From: Candidatus Propionivibrio dominans
Lineage (GTDB): Bacteria; Pseudomonadota; Gammaproteobacteria; Burkholderiales; Rhodocyclaceae
NCBI GenBank assembly: GCA_016709335.1
Contig: JADJNC010000002.1
Location: 1 to 51,893, forward strand
Direction: 5' to 3'
DNA: 51,893 bases
A model generated the notes under the pieces. The model worked only from the letters and a program-made list of their open reading frames with translations, did no database searches and was not told where the DNA came from. Shown here one piece after another: positions 20,088 to 30,252 of the stretch (positions are counted from its first letter, which is position 1; the number at the start of each line of letters is the position of its first letter). Position numbers and translations under genes: made by a program.

Positions 20088-20155
20088 TTCCAAAGGGTGG
20101 CATTCGACAGGCGCAAAATAGAGGAAATTCATAAGCTTGCCGAAGGAGAGCATCA

Positions 20156-20839
20156 ATGAAAATTCTGGTCGTTGAGGATGAACCGAAGACAGGTAATTAC
20201 CTGAAACAGGGTCTGCTGGAAGCCGGCTTCGTCGTCGATCTGGCACGGAATGGCGAGGATGGCCTGCACGACGCATTGACCATCGATTTTAACCTTGTAA
20301 TTCTGGATGTGATGCTCCCGGGTATCGATGGCTTTGAGGTTTTGCACGGTATCCGTGCCGCCGGCAAAGAGATTCCCGTACTCTTTCTGACGGCGCGCGA
20401 TCAAGTGGACGATCGGGTCCGCGGTCTTGAACTCGGCGCGGATGACTACCTTGTCAAACCGTTCGCCTTTGCCGAACTTCTGGCGCGAGTACGAACCTTG
20501 CTGCGCCGGGGTGGCAAGAGCAAAGAGTCCGAAGTCCTGAGAGCCGCCGATCTCGAACTTGACCTGATACGCCGCCGCGCGACCCGTTCCGGAAAACGTA
20601 TTGATCTGACGGCCAAGGAGTTTTCATTGCTTGAGCTATTGCTACGTCGACAGGGCGAGGTACTTCCACGCTCTTTGATCGCCTCGCAGGTATGGGACAT
20701 GAATTTCGATAGCGACACCAACGTGATCGAAGTAGCTGTGAAGCGCTTGCGCGCCAAGGTGGATGACAACTTTGAACCAAAACTTATTCGTACCGTCCGT
20801 GGCATGGGTTATGTTCTGGAGATTCCTGAATGCGTTTGA
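20156..20839 (+). CDS. cusR: OmpR-family response regulator, CusR/CopR type
   Basis: A 227-residue regulator. The receiver domain has the acidic pocket (VVEDEP), phospho-acceptor Asp51 ([10 protein letters not shown]), Thr79 and Lys101 (DDYLVKPF). The C-terminal winged helix shows [20 protein letters not shown] and [15 protein letters not shown] with a final RGMGYVLE wing. Family members CusR, CopR and SilR activate copper/silver efflux genes when phosphorylated by a membrane kinase, here encoded directly downstream with a 10-base overlap. A good site (AAGGAG) precedes ATG 20156. The gene is divergent from the first RND operon and shares its control region, so it probably regulates that operon and itself. 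Confidence 0.92.
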   Translation: MKILVVEDEPKTGNYLKQGLLEAGFVVDLARNGEDGLHDALTIDFNLVILDVMLPGIDGFEVLHGIRAAGKEIPVLFLTARDQVDDRVRGLELGADDYLVKPFAFAELLARVRTLLRRGGKSKESEVLRAADLELDLIRRRATRSGKRIDLTAKEFSLLELLLRRQGEVLPRSLIASQVWDMNFDSDTNVIEVAVKRLRAKVDDNFEPKLIRTVRGMGYVLEIPECV

Positions 20840-22254
20840 CAGTTCGCAAATCGATCACCCTCAGGCTCACCCTACTTTTTGCGTCCGCCTCGAGCATCGT
20901 GCTGCTGTTGCTGGGTTTTCTAATAGCCGTATCGGTTGATCAGCACTTCGAAGCTCAGGATATGGAAGTGCTTTCAGGAAAACTGAAACTTACCCAACAC
21001 GCACTTGAGAAAATTCGCTCCAAAGCTGAACTGGATCAACTACCACAGCTACTTGAAGATGCCCTGGTCGGACATCAAGGACTGGAACTTGTTGTTGTAG
21101 CACCCGATGAAACAATTCTTTATGCTACAAACGGAGCCGAGTTTCCAAAAACGCTACTGGATAGCCATGTCAATGCGGATAGCACAAGGCCAATAGTCTG
21201 GAGGACAAGCAGTAACCAGCCTCTCCGTGGAATTTCCGCGCTGTCTCCCACGGCGATCAAAGGGTCACCGTCCGCAATCGTAGCCGTGGCCACTAACATA
21301 TCCCATCACGAGCACTTCATGAGTTCGTTCCGGGTGACTCTTTGGTCGTTCGTTATTCTGGCGGCTTTCGTAACCGGGGTTCTTGGCTGGATTGCAGCAA
21401 GACGAGGGCTTTCACCCTTGCAAGCGGTTAAACATAAAGCGGCGGATATTACGGCGCATCGTCTTGACTCCCGGCTTCCGGTGGATTCGGTACCCGTTGA
21501 GTTGCTTGGGCTGGTTGAAACCTTGAACGAAATGCTGACCAGGCTTGAGAATTCCTTTAAGCAACTCTCGGATTTCTCATCCGACATCGCGCACGAATTG
21601 CGTACTCCCGTCAGCAATTTGCTGACGCAAACGCAGGTCACGCTTTCGAAGGACAGGAGTACAGATGAGTATCGTGACGTCCTGGCATCCAACATTGAGG
21701 AATTCGAGCGGCTGTCGCGCATGATCTCGGACATGCTATTTCTTGCAAAATCCGAAAATAATCTGATCATCCCGCACCGAGAGCAACTCAACCTGCTCGA
21801 CGAGGTGAATGGTTTGTTCCAGTTTTACGAGATACTGGCCGAGGATAAATCGATCTTCATGGCGAGTTCCGGAAGCGGTCGTGTCTCTGGCGACCGGTTG
21901 ATGTTGCGCCGAGCCATCAGCAACCTGCTCTCGAATGCGTTGCGCCATACTCCTGCTGGTGGACGTATCGCCGTTCATGTCGATAACACGAGCGATTCGT
22001 TTGTAAAGTTGTCGGTGGTAAATACAGGGGCAGCCATTCCTGCCGAGCACGTGCCACGCCTGTTCGACCGATTCTACCGTGTCGATTGTTCCCGGCAACG
22101 TTTCAGCGAGGGGGTGGGGCTTGGCTTGGCGATAACCCGCTCCATCATGCGAGCGCACGGTGGGGATGCCTTCGTACGTTCGGATCAAACGAGCACTGTG
22201 TTCGAATTGATCGTTCCATGCCAGCCCATAGGAATGGTGCCGATTGACAACTAA
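20830..22254 (+). CDS. cusS: Heavy-metal sensor histidine kinase, CusS type
   Basis: A 474-residue membrane kinase. TM1 is at about 12-34 ([20 protein letters not shown]). A periplasmic sensor loop follows at about 35-165, containing scattered His residues ([18 protein letters not shown]). TM2 is at about 172-193 ([20 protein letters not shown]), followed by HAMP. The dimerisation box has His255 ([13 protein letters not shown]), and the ATPase domain shows N box NLLSNALRH and G boxes [20 protein letters not shown]. This is the CusS/CopS group that senses periplasmic Cu+ or Ag+ and phosphorylates the partner regulator. Its start lies inside the end of the regulator gene, so the pair is co-translated. 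Confidence 0.9.
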   Translation: MRLTVRKSITLRLTLLFASASSIVLLLLGFLIAVSVDQHFEAQDMEVLSGKLKLTQHALEKIRSKAELDQLPQLLEDALVGHQGLELVVVAPDETILYATNGAEFPKTLLDSHVNADSTRPIVWRTSSNQPLRGISALSPTAIKGSPSAIVAVATNISHHEHFMSSFRVTLWSFVILAAFVTGVLGWIAARRGLSPLQAVKHKAADITAHRLDSRLPVDSVPVELLGLVETLNEMLTRLENSFKQLSDFSSDIAHELRTPVSNLLTQTQVTLSKDRSTDEYRDVLASNIEEFERLSRMISDMLFLAKSENNLIIPHREQLNLLDEVNGLFQFYEILAEDKSIFMASSGSGRVSGDRLMLRRAISNLLSNALRHTPAGGRIAVHVDNTSDSFVKLSVVNTGAAIPAEHVPRLFDRFYRVDCSRQRFSEGVGLGLAITRSIMRAHGGDAFVRSDQTSTVFELIVPCQPIGMVPIDN

Positions 22255-22334
22255 CAGGACATCTGTAGCGCCAGAGCCATTACACATTACATCGCGGAAA
22301 AGAAAGCTAGTTCATTCTTGCCAGAAAGGTTCAT

Positions 22335-22354
22335 AAATTACAGAAATGTAATTT
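22335..22354. promoter_or_regulatory. Perfect palindromic CusR/CopR-type box before second cus operon
   Basis: AAATTACA-GAAA-TGTAATTT is an 8-base perfect inverted repeat with a 4-base spacer, about 70-90 bases before the DUF411 gene. On the other strand it reads ATTACATTTCTGTAAT, one base from the box at 20070, which supports a common operator. Confidence 0.7.
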
Positions 22355-22422
22355 TTCAGTCAGCCTCATGTTGGTTTCCCCTGATTAAACTCCTCGCATC
22401 TGATAAACAAATGGAAAATATT

Positions 22423-22860
22423 ATGAAATTTCATCTCCGTTCACTCTTCCTTATCGCGTTTATGGGTTCCGCTTCAGTCTTGGCACAAACGCTCCCCAAA
22501 GTCGACATCTACAAAAGTCCGACTTGCGGCTGCTGTGGGAAGTGGATCGAGCACATGCAAAAGAGCGGTTTCATAGTCGAAATTCACGAAGTGAATAACA
22601 TTCCCGCCTCTCGTAAAAAACTCGGCATGCCCGATCAATTCGGCTCCTGCCATACCTCAAGGATTGGCGATTATGTCGTTGAGGGGCATGTTCCGGCAAC
22701 TGATATCCAGCGATTGCTCAAGGAAAAGCCCAAGGCATTGGGTCTGGCCGTTCCATCGATGCCACCCGGATCGCCCGGTATGGATATCCCGAATTCCCCA
22801 CCGTACGATACCTTGCTGGTTCAATCTGATGGCACGACCCGCGTTTTTGCGAAACATTAA
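22423..22860 (+). CDS. DUF411 periplasmic metal-binding protein
   Basis: A 145-residue exported protein: signal peptide (MKFHLRSLFLIAFMGSASVLA), then the DUF411 signature VDIYKSPTCGCCGKWIEHM with a CxCC cysteine cluster, and later GSCHTSRIGDYVVEGHVPA with a further Cys-His pair. Family members occur in copper and silver resistance clusters and are thought to bind metal in the periplasm. ATG 22423 is preferred over 22411 because the signal peptide is compact from there; neither has a strong ribosome site. It is the first gene of the rightward cusFCBA operon, 80 bases after the palindromic box, with cusF following after 18 bases. Confidence 0.85.
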   Translation: MKFHLRSLFLIAFMGSASVLAQTLPKVDIYKSPTCGCCGKWIEHMQKSGFIVEIHEVNNIPASRKKLGMPDQFGSCHTSRIGDYVVEGHVPATDIQRLLKEKPKALGLAVPSMPPGSPGMDIPNSPPYDTLLVQSDGTTRVFAKH

Positions 22861-22878
22861 TTTTCACCGGAGTACACC

Positions 22879-23241
22879 ATGAAAACTTTAACTGCAAGCG
22901 CTTGCATTGTCCTTATCGCGACCATTTCTGCACCGGGCATTGCCGCTAGCAAACACGACGGTCATGGCGCCATGGCGCCTGGCATGAAGATGCAGGGCCA
23001 AGCACCGACCGAGGTAAAAATGGTTGAAGGTCTGGTCAAAAAAGTAGACACGTCTGCCGGCAAAGTCACCCTTGCGCACGGTCCGCTGCCGAACCTGGGA
23101 ATGGATTTTGCCATGACTATGGTATTTCGTGTCAAGGACACGGCCTGGCTGGAGCAGATGAAGACAGGAGACAAAATCCGTTTTTTGGCAGACAACGTCA
23201 ATGGCGCAATAACGGTCGTCAAGTTTGAGCCCACAAAATAA
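22879..23241 (+). CDS. cusF: CusF-like periplasmic copper chaperone
   Basis: A 120-residue protein with signal peptide (MKTLTASACIVLIATISAPG), a His/Met-rich linker (KHDGHGAMAPGMKMQGQ), then a CusF OB-fold: GLVKKVDTSAGKVTLAHGPL and FAMTMVFRVKD. The ligand His of the AHGP loop and both Met of AMTM are present, but the Trp that caps copper in CusF is absent: the position before the motif reads MDFAMTM. In the family, CusF carries Cu+/Ag+ to CusB. It is in the second cus operon. The same domain occurs fused to CusB two genes on, where the Trp is kept. Confidence 0.88.
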   Translation: MKTLTASACIVLIATISAPGIAASKHDGHGAMAPGMKMQGQAPTEVKMVEGLVKKVDTSAGKVTLAHGPLPNLGMDFAMTMVFRVKDTAWLEQMKTGDKIRFLADNVNGAITVVKFEPTK

Positions 23242-23368
23242 CGTCTACTTGGTGTGGCCGTTCATCAGCGACGCATTCTTATCGTTGTGTCGCTCGGGCA
23301 GATCCTTGATCTTCTGGCAAATCGTCGAGGCAGCCTGAATTGGCACTTGTACTTCACAGGGAGGTTAA

Positions 23369-24640
23369 ATGCGAGGAAATTTTCGCGCGAAGGTATTCGT
23401 ATTGATGTTGGCACTGGGGATTGCAACCCCAGTCCTGTCGCAGGAAGTTGCCATTGGCCGAACCGTCGACAGCCTGCTCGACTATGCCAGAAGCACTAAT
23501 CCGGACTATGCATCGATGCGCTACGAAGCCGATGCGGCCATCGAGCGGGTCGTGCCCGCCGGCGCACTACCTGACCCAAGATTCAGAATGGAACTCCAGG
23601 ACATCACCAAGTTTGGTGAGCAAAATGCCACCTTGAACCCGAGCCGGGTCGGCAGCACCAAATACACGGTGCTACAGGAAATACCGTGGTATGGCAAACG
23701 CGACCTGAAACGCGAGATCGCCGAACTGGAGGCCGAAGGAGCGCAAGGACGTGCGCGTGGCACCTGGACCGATATTTCAGCCAAGCTCAAGATAGCACAT
23801 GCCCAACTGTATATTTTGCATCGCAACGAACAACTGACGCGCGAGATTCTCGACCTTATGGTGAGACTGGAAAAGATTGCCCAGATTCGATACGCCGGCG
23901 GGCTGGCGATGCAGCAGGACGCGATCCGTGCCCAGGTCGAGCAAACCGGCATGCGTAACGACCTGATCATGCTGGAGAATGAAGGCAACATGCTGCGGGC
24001 GCGCATCAATGCGCTGTTGGCCCGGCCATCCAGCGCACGTCTTGCCAATCCCGAGGTGTTACGCCCGATCCCAGCGCCAGCGAAGCTCGACTATGCGACG
24101 CTGGAAGACCGCGTACGTGGTCGCAATCCGCAACTTTTTACTGAAGAAGCGCGCATCAAGGCCGCTGAAAAGTCCCGCGAACTGACCTACAAGAACCGTT
24201 ACCCCGACTTTGCACTGGCCATTTCCCCGATCCAGTACCAGAACGCCGTCAAGGAGTGGGAAGTGATGGTCGAATTCAACATCCCGCTCCAGCAAACCTC
24301 GCGCCGCGCCATGGAACGTGAATCCGAATCGATGCTTTCGGCCGCCCGGTCGCGCAAGGAAGCTACATCGAACCAGATACTTGGCGAGCTTGCCGAAAAT
24401 CTTTCCGGTATCGAAGCAGCGCGGCGTACCGAGAGTCTGACGACGAACAGTCTACTGCCCCAAGCCGAATTGACCTTCAACTCCGCCCTGGCCTCCTACG
24501 AGAATGGGAAAGTGGATTTCGCCACCCTGCTCGAAGCACAACAACAAATTCGCAAAGCACGCCAAATCCAGATCAAGGCACAGGCAGAAGCGCAGATTCG
24601 TCTTGCAGATATCGAAAAACTATTAGGAGAAGATTTATGA
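23369..24640 (+). CDS. cusC: TolC-family outer-membrane channel (CusC-like)
   Basis: A 423-residue outer-membrane factor with signal peptide (RAKVFVLMLALGIATPVLS) and a strong ribosome site (AGGGAGG) before ATG 23369. Two repeats of long helices are visible (LYILHRNEQLTREILDLMVR; LLEAQQQIRKARQIQIKAQA), with the conserved QEIPWYGKR strand near 107-115. It would form the outer duct of the tripartite Cus pump. It lies 127 bases after cusF and overlaps the start of cusB by four bases, so channel and adaptor are coupled. It is only distantly similar to the first channel gene at 18781, so the two RND operons are not a recent duplication. Confidence 0.87.
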   Translation: MRGNFRAKVFVLMLALGIATPVLSQEVAIGRTVDSLLDYARSTNPDYASMRYEADAAIERVVPAGALPDPRFRMELQDITKFGEQNATLNPSRVGSTKYTVLQEIPWYGKRDLKREIAELEAEGAQGRARGTWTDISAKLKIAHAQLYILHRNEQLTREILDLMVRLEKIAQIRYAGGLAMQQDAIRAQVEQTGMRNDLIMLENEGNMLRARINALLARPSSARLANPEVLRPIPAPAKLDYATLEDRVRGRNPQLFTEEARIKAAEKSRELTYKNRYPDFALAISPIQYQNAVKEWEVMVEFNIPLQQTSRRAMERESESMLSAARSRKEATSNQILGELAENLSGIEAARRTESLTTNSLLPQAELTFNSALASYENGKVDFATLLEAQQQIRKARQIQIKAQAEAQIRLADIEKLLGEDL

Positions 24641-26292
24641 AACAGGGGGCGGGATTGACGCTTGGCGTTATCGTTACTCTGATCGCTGGCGGTGGTGGGT
24701 ACTGGCTGGGTAACAAGGGAACAACATTGCCTGGCGCAGGGAGTACGGCGGTTACAGCGGATACCCTCAAGTCGACAGGCGAGAGCGTTAAAAAAGAGCG
24801 AAAACTTCTTTTTTACCGCAATCCGATGGGCCTGCCCGACACCTCGCCGACACCTAAAAAAGACCCGATGGGCATGGACTACATCGCCGTTTTCGAGGGT
24901 GAGGACGTTGATGGAAACAGCGGAGAACCGGCATCGGCCAATCAGATCAGGATCGGTACGGAAAAAATTCAGAAACTCGGTGTGCGTAGTGAAGCCGCCG
25001 AGCTTCGCAACCTCGATAAAACGGTTCGTGCGGCAGGACGAATCGAACCGGACGAGCGAAAAACCTACGCCATCTCGCCCAAATTCGAAGGTTACGTCGA
25101 ACGCTTGCATGTGAATGTCACCGGCCAGGCTGTTGGCAAGGGGCAAGCGCTGTTCGAAGTGTATAGCCCGGAGTTGGTCTCGGCACAGCGCGAATATGCC
25201 ATCGCCGCGCAGGGCGTCGATTCGCTCAAGGATGCGGGGGGTCAAGCCCAGGCCGGCATGAAGCAACTCGCTGAATCGAGCCTGCTGCGACTGAAAAACT
25301 GGGACATTTCGGAAGCTCAGGTCAAGGCGCTGGCACAATCCGGCGAGGCGAAACGCACGCTAACCTTCCGCTCGCCGGTAACCGGCATCGTCACTGAGAA
25401 AAAAGCGCTGCAAGGCATGCGCTTCATGCCCGGCGAAGTCCTCTATCAGGTCGCCGACCTTTCATCGGTTTGGGTTGTCGCCGACGTCTTCGAGCAAGAC
25501 ATCGGTCTGGTCAAGCTGGGCGCCCAAGCCAAAGTCCGGATCAATGCCTACCCGGACAAGCTCTTCGAAGGCAAAGTCAGCTATGTCTACCCCACCCTCA
25601 ACGCGGCAACCCGCACCGTGCCGGTGCGCGTTGAACTGGCCAACCCCGGTCTACTCTTGAAGCCCGCCATGTTTGCTCAAGTGGAATTGCCGGTGTCAGC
25701 CAAGGGTAACGTGGTCACCGTACCGATTTCCGCCATCATTGACAGCGGAACCCGTCAAATTGTCCTGATCCAACAGGGTGAAGGTCGTTTCGAACCGCGC
25801 GAAGTGAAACTCGGCGCGCGTAGCGATAGCAACGTTGAAATTATCGAAGGGGTGAAAGAAGGCGAACGGGTAGTGGTCGCCGCCAACTTCCTGATCGACG
25901 CCGAGAGTAATCTTAAGGCGGCTGTTGGCGGTTTCGGCCACTCCGCTCACGGTGTGGCGCCCAAGGCGGGGACTGAGTCAGAGAAAGCCACACCAGCAGC
26001 CAAGGGGTCGAGTCATCACGCCGAAGGAACGGTGGACAGCGTTGACACAAAAGCGGGCACAGTCAATCTCAACCACGGCCCGGTCGACAGCCTCAAATGG
26101 CCGGCCATGACCATGGAGTTCAAGGCCGCCAACGAGACCCTGCTGCAAGCGTTTAAACCGGGTGCCATGGTGGTTGTCGAGTTCGTCGAGCGCCAGCCGG
26201 GCGAATGGGTCATCACCAGCGTCAAACCGATGGTGATGGGCAAGGAGGCGGCTGCGCCAGCCCCTGTGGCCAATCCGCACGCCGGCCACTGA
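24637..26292 (+). CDS. cusB: CusB adaptor with N-terminal metal domain and C-terminal CusF domain
   Basis: A 551-residue membrane fusion protein. An N-terminal signal or anchor (GLTLGVIVTLIAGGGGYWLG) is followed at about 59-88 by a heavy-metal-binding domain (YRNPMGLPDTSP, KKDPMGMDYIAVF). The adaptor core then has barrel and lipoyl parts (GYVERLHVNVTGQAVGKG; FRSPVTGIVTEKKALQGMRF). From about 465 a CusF-type OB-fold is fused (HHAEGTVDSVDTKAGTVNLN; LKWPAMTMEF) with His, Trp, Met and Met ligands intact, ending in PHAGH. Family CusB takes copper from CusF and passes it to CusA; the fusion would place the chaperone on the adaptor. ATGA overlap with cusC. Confidence 0.92.
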   Translation: MKQGAGLTLGVIVTLIAGGGGYWLGNKGTTLPGAGSTAVTADTLKSTGESVKKERKLLFYRNPMGLPDTSPTPKKDPMGMDYIAVFEGEDVDGNSGEPASANQIRIGTEKIQKLGVRSEAAELRNLDKTVRAAGRIEPDERKTYAISPKFEGYVERLHVNVTGQAVGKGQALFEVYSPELVSAQREYAIAAQGVDSLKDAGGQAQAGMKQLAESSLLRLKNWDISEAQVKALAQSGEAKRTLTFRSPVTGIVTEKKALQGMRFMPGEVLYQVADLSSVWVVADVFEQDIGLVKLGAQAKVRINAYPDKLFEGKVSYVYPTLNAATRTVPVRVELANPGLLLKPAMFAQVELPVSAKGNVVTVPISAIIDSGTRQIVLIQQGEGRFEPREVKLGARSDSNVEIIEGVKEGERVVVAANFLIDAESNLKAAVGGFGHSAHGVAPKAGTESEKATPAAKGSSHHAEGTVDSVDTKAGTVNLNHGPVDSLKWPAMTMEFKAANETLLQAFKPGAMVVVEFVERQPGEWVITSVKPMVMGKEAAAPAPVANPHAGH

Positions 26293-26305
26293 ACAAACTG
26301 GGAGA

Positions 26306-29300
26306 TTGACCATGCTGGCCAAAATCATCGACTGGTCGGGCAGGAACCGTTTCATGGTTCTGCTCGCCACCCTGTTCATTATTATCTGGGGGGTCTTCGC
26401 CGTCCTCAGAACACCGATTGACGCGCTGCCCGACCTCTCGGATGTCCAGGTCATCGTCTATACCGAGTTTCCCGGCCAGGCGCCGCAGGTGGTCGAGGAT
26501 CAAGTGACTTATCCCTTGACCACGGCCATGCTTTCGGTACCCAAATCGAAGGTGGTACGCGGCTTCTCATTCTTCGGCGCGTCCTTCGTGTACATCATCT
26601 TCGAGGACGGCACCGACATTTACTGGGCGCGTTCGCGCGTGCTGGAATATCTCAACTTCGCCTCCAGCCGCATGCCCAAAGGCGTGACACCGCAGATCGG
26701 ACCGGATGCCACCGGCGTCGGCTGGGTCTATCAATACGCGTTGCTGGCCAAGGACAAGACGCTGGCCGAACTGCGCAGCATCCAGGACTGGTATGTCCGC
26801 TACCAACTGACCAAGGCGCACGGCGTCGCCGAAGTGGCGTCGATTGGCGGCTTTGTGCAGACCTACCAGGTAACGGTCGATCCGGTGAAACTGCGTTCCT
26901 ACGGCATTCCGCTGATGAAGGTCGCGCAGGTCATCCGCGACTCGAACCGCGATGTCGGCGGTCGTGCCGTTGAAATGGCCGAAACCGAGTACATGGTGCG
27001 CGGCAAGGGCTATTTGCGCGGCACAGGCGACATCGAGATGCTTGTCGTCAAGAGTGACAAGGGCACGCCAGTGCTGATCCGCGACATCGCCCGTGTCGAA
27101 CTCGTCCCCGATGAGCGGCGCGGCCTGACCGAGCTCAACGGCGAAGGTGAAGTGGTGTCGGGAATCGCCATGGCGCGTTATGGTCAGAATGCCCTTGAGG
27201 TCATCCACAACCTCAAGGCGAAAATCGAGGAAATCGGCCCCGGCTTGCCCGCAGGCGTGACGATTGAGACCGTCTATGACCGCTCTGAACTCATCCATCG
27301 CGCCATCGATACGCTCAAGCGAACGCTGGTCGAGGAGTCGATTATCGTTGCGCTGGTGTGCGTCGCCTTTCTCATGCACGTACGCAGCGCGCTGGTCGCC
27401 ATCCTGATGTTGCCGGTCGGCATTCTGATGGCGTTCATCGCCATGCGCTCGCTGGGGATGAATTCCAACCTGATGAGCCTCGGCGGTATCGCCATTGCCA
27501 TCGGGGCGATGATCGACGCCGCAATCGTCATGATCGAGAACGCTCACAAACATTTGGAGCGGCTACCCGAGGGGCACTCAAGTAATGATCGCGTAGAGGC
27601 CATGCTTGCTGCGTGCAGGGAGGTCGGCCCGGCGCTCTTCTTCTCGCTGCTGATCATCACCGTCTCCTTCCTGCCGGTGTTCAGTCTGGAAGGACAGGAA
27701 GGCCGTCTCTTCTCGCCGCTGGCCTACACCAAGACCTTCTCCATGGCGGGTGCAGCGATACTTTCAGTAACGCTGGTCCCGGTATTGATGATGCTGTTCA
27801 TTCGCGGCAAGATCATGCCGGAGTCGAAGAACCCGGTGAACCGCTTCCTGATCTGGGTCTATCGACCGATCATCGCGGCGGTCATGCGTTGGAAGAAACT
27901 GACGATCGTTTTGGCGTTGATCATCTTGGGCGTCTCGATCTACCCAGCCTCAAGACTCGGCTCCGAGTTTATGCCGACTCTCAACGAGGGCACGCTGCTC
28001 TTCATGCCGGCATCGCTGCCGGGCATGTCGATCACCAAGGCCGCCGAGCTGATGCAGACGCAGAACAAGATCATCAAGAGCTTCCCTGAAGTTGCTTCGG
28101 TTTACGGCAAGGCCGGTCGTGCCAATACGGCGACTGACCCGGCGCCGACCGAGATGTTCGAGACGGTGATCAACCTCAAACCACAATCCGAATGGCGTGC
28201 CGGTTTGACTACCGACAAACTGATTGCCGAGCTTGACAAGGCGCTGCAATTCCCCGGCGTGGCGAACGCCTGGACGATGCCGATCAAGGCGCGTATCGAC
28301 ATGCTGTCGACCGGTATCCGGACGCCGATCGGCATCAAGGTCTTCGGCAAGAACCTGGAGGAAATGGAGAAGCTGGCCAAGGAAATCGAAGCCGTAGTGA
28401 AGACGGTTCCCGGCACCACCAGTGCTTTTGCCGAACGCATCACCGGTGGTTTCTATCTCAACATCGAGCCGGATCGCGAACAACTGGCCCGCTATGGACT
28501 GGCCATTGGTGACTTGCAGGACGTCATCGGCACCGCACTCGGTGGCGAAATGGTAACCACCACCGTCGAAGGCCGGGAACGCTACGGCGTCAGCGTGCGC
28601 TATCCGCGCGAGATGCGTTCCGACCCACAGCAAATTGCCCGCGAGGTACTGATCCCGACCATGGACGGCGCCATGATTCCCCTGGGGCAAGTGGCCAAGG
28701 TCGTGGTCGCCAAGGGAACGCCAGGCATCCGCACCGAGAACGGGCTGCTTTCGGCCTATATTTATGTCGACATCCGAGACCGGGATATCGGCGGCTACGT
28801 CGCCGATGCGAAGAAGGCGGTGGCCGAGCAGGTCAAGTTCCCAGCGGGCTACTACGTTGCCTGGAGTGGTCAGTTCGAGAATATGGAGCATGCCATCGAA
28901 AAATGAAGGTTGTCATCCCGGTCACATTGCTGTCGATCTTCCTGCTGCTCTATCTCAATTTCCGGCGCATTACCGAAACCGTCATCGTCATGCTCTCGGT
29001 GCCCTTCGCACTGGTCGGCGGCGTGTGGTTGATGTGGTTTCTCGGTTATAACCTCTCGGTGGCTGTGGCGGTTGGCTTCATCGCGCTGGCCGGGGTCGCC
29101 GCCGAAACCGGCGTCATCATGCTGATCTACCTTGATCACGCGTGGGAAGCGATCAAGGCGAAATGCCGCGCTGAAGGACGCACACCGAACGTCGGCGATC
29201 TCTATGAAGCCGTGATGGAAGGTGCAGTCGAGCGCGTGCGGCCGAAGATGATGACCGTGGTGGCGATCATGGCCGGCCTGCTACCGATCATGTGGGGCAC

Positions 29301-29445
29301 CGGTACCGGTTCGGAAGTCATGAGCCGCATCGCCGCGCCGATGGTCGGCGGAATGGTGTCATCGACTGTGCTCACCCTCGCGGTCATACCGGCCATCTAT
29401 GCGCTGGTTAAGCAATGGCGAATTAAACGTGGCATGGAGAAATAA
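26306..29445 (+). pseudogene. cusA: CusA Cu/Ag RND pump, split by a frameshift near its end
   Basis: The first 866 residues are a normal CusA: TM1 FMVLLATLFIIIWGVFAVL, pore domain, and TM4 AIGAMIDAAIVMIENAHKH, the signature of the Cu+/Ag+ group, plus methionines in the porter region. The frame stops at 28906 after MEHAIEK. The rest (VVIPVTLLSIFLLLYLNF, TM8, through TM12 PMVGGMVSSTVLTLAVIPAI) is in the next frame from ATG 28903 to 29445, 180 residues. One extra A in the A5 run at 28899-28903 would restore the usual 1,046-residue pump. As written the two parts overlap as ATGA, so coupled translation of two halves is thinkable. It follows cusB by 13 bases. Confidence 0.88.
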
Positions 29446-29613
29446 CTGCGCCCAGAAAAAAATGTCATTGCCAGGATTATGTAATCTTGCAGAAGTAATG
29501 TTCTGGCAGCGTCAGAAGTCACGGTATTGTCGAGTGTCAGCACCGTTGTTGGCTATTCTGGGGCCGGCTACAGTGTCTAATCGGGTGATATTCACTACCG
29601 CTGACCGTTACCG

Positions 29614-29701
29614 TCAGATACGGAAAGGCGGTTTCCTCGTCGCAAAAACACTCGCACCCGTCGCTGTAAGGCTCAGTGCGGCAAGTAGTGCCAGTTATCA
29701 T
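29614..29701 (-). pseudogene. Relic 5' end of a CzcE-like gene
   Basis: Minus-strand bases encode a signal-peptide-like LALLAALSLTATGASVFA and then a stop; this resembles the start of the CzcE-like protein at 39034 (LALVAALSLTGATAVLA). The ribosome site AAGGAG and an ATG at 29701 are kept but are out of frame with it. The body of the gene is missing. Its upstream DNA is also duplicated (29716-29817). Confidence 0.6.
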
Positions 29702-29715
29702 GGCAGACTCCTTGT

Positions 29716-29817
29716 GAGGTTGGATGGATTACGCCGGACAGTTCTTGTCAAACGGTGAGGTCATATTTGGGGTCGGAACACCTTCAGAACGATGACTTGA
29801 AAATTACGTTTCAGTCA
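29716..29817 (-). repeat. Duplicate of the CzcE-like gene's promoter region
   Basis: TGAGGTTGGATGGATTACGC and the next 30 bases match 39049-39099 with few changes, including ACAGTTCTTGTCA-ACGGTGA. The copy also keeps a diverged copper box, AAATTACGTTTCAGTCAG at 29801, and the following GTTTTGTAGCC. Confidence 0.75.
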
Positions 29818-29867
29818 GAGTTTTGTAGCCACCCAAACTGACAGAAGCGATTCACGCGGTCGGGCCC

Positions 29868-30190
29868 TCAGTTTGCTATCTGATCAAATCGCTGGAAAAA
29901 AGTTAATCCAATCCAGGAAAATTGGATAGTTATCCCTCGCCGGCGGATAGATCTTCGGGCCAGGTGTGCCGAAAACGGTAATGCACATGTCTCTACGTGG
30001 CCTCCATCCTGCTGATCTGCACCACCTCCCGGTGCTATTCGACAGCGTGGATCAAACCATGCCTCGAGAATCCCTTCACCGCCACCCATCACCACAAAAT
30101 ATCGCTCAGCCCCCGCATCCAGTACCTGATAAATCCCGTAGTTCGGGGCAGGTTCACCACGCCCAAGCGGTTGGCATTAACTCCGAAGTG
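29868..30190 (-). pseudogene. Degenerate coding remnant of unknown identity
   Basis: On the minus strand two frames join into protein-like sequence: NANRLGVVNLP (near 30170), then, after a shift, GIYQVLDAGAERYFVVMGGG and EAWFDPRCRIAPGGGADQQD, ending in low-complexity sequence at 29868. The composition (mixed, few repeats, aromatic residues) looks like a true gene that has decayed, but I recognise no family. The rest of 29446-30447 holds only the CzcE-promoter relic and the promoter module before 30448. Confidence 0.3.
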
Positions 30191-30252
30191 TCAATTTTTG
30201 CTTTGACACACAGTGAATACATACCCGACAAACGCTGTCGCGAAGGTGACGC

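Noticed and set aside
26567..27553. Minus-strand frame of 328 codons inside cusA
   Set aside because: His/Asp-rich shadow of CusA; a metal protein is tempting by composition, but it has no start signal or signal peptide and follows the reversed codons.
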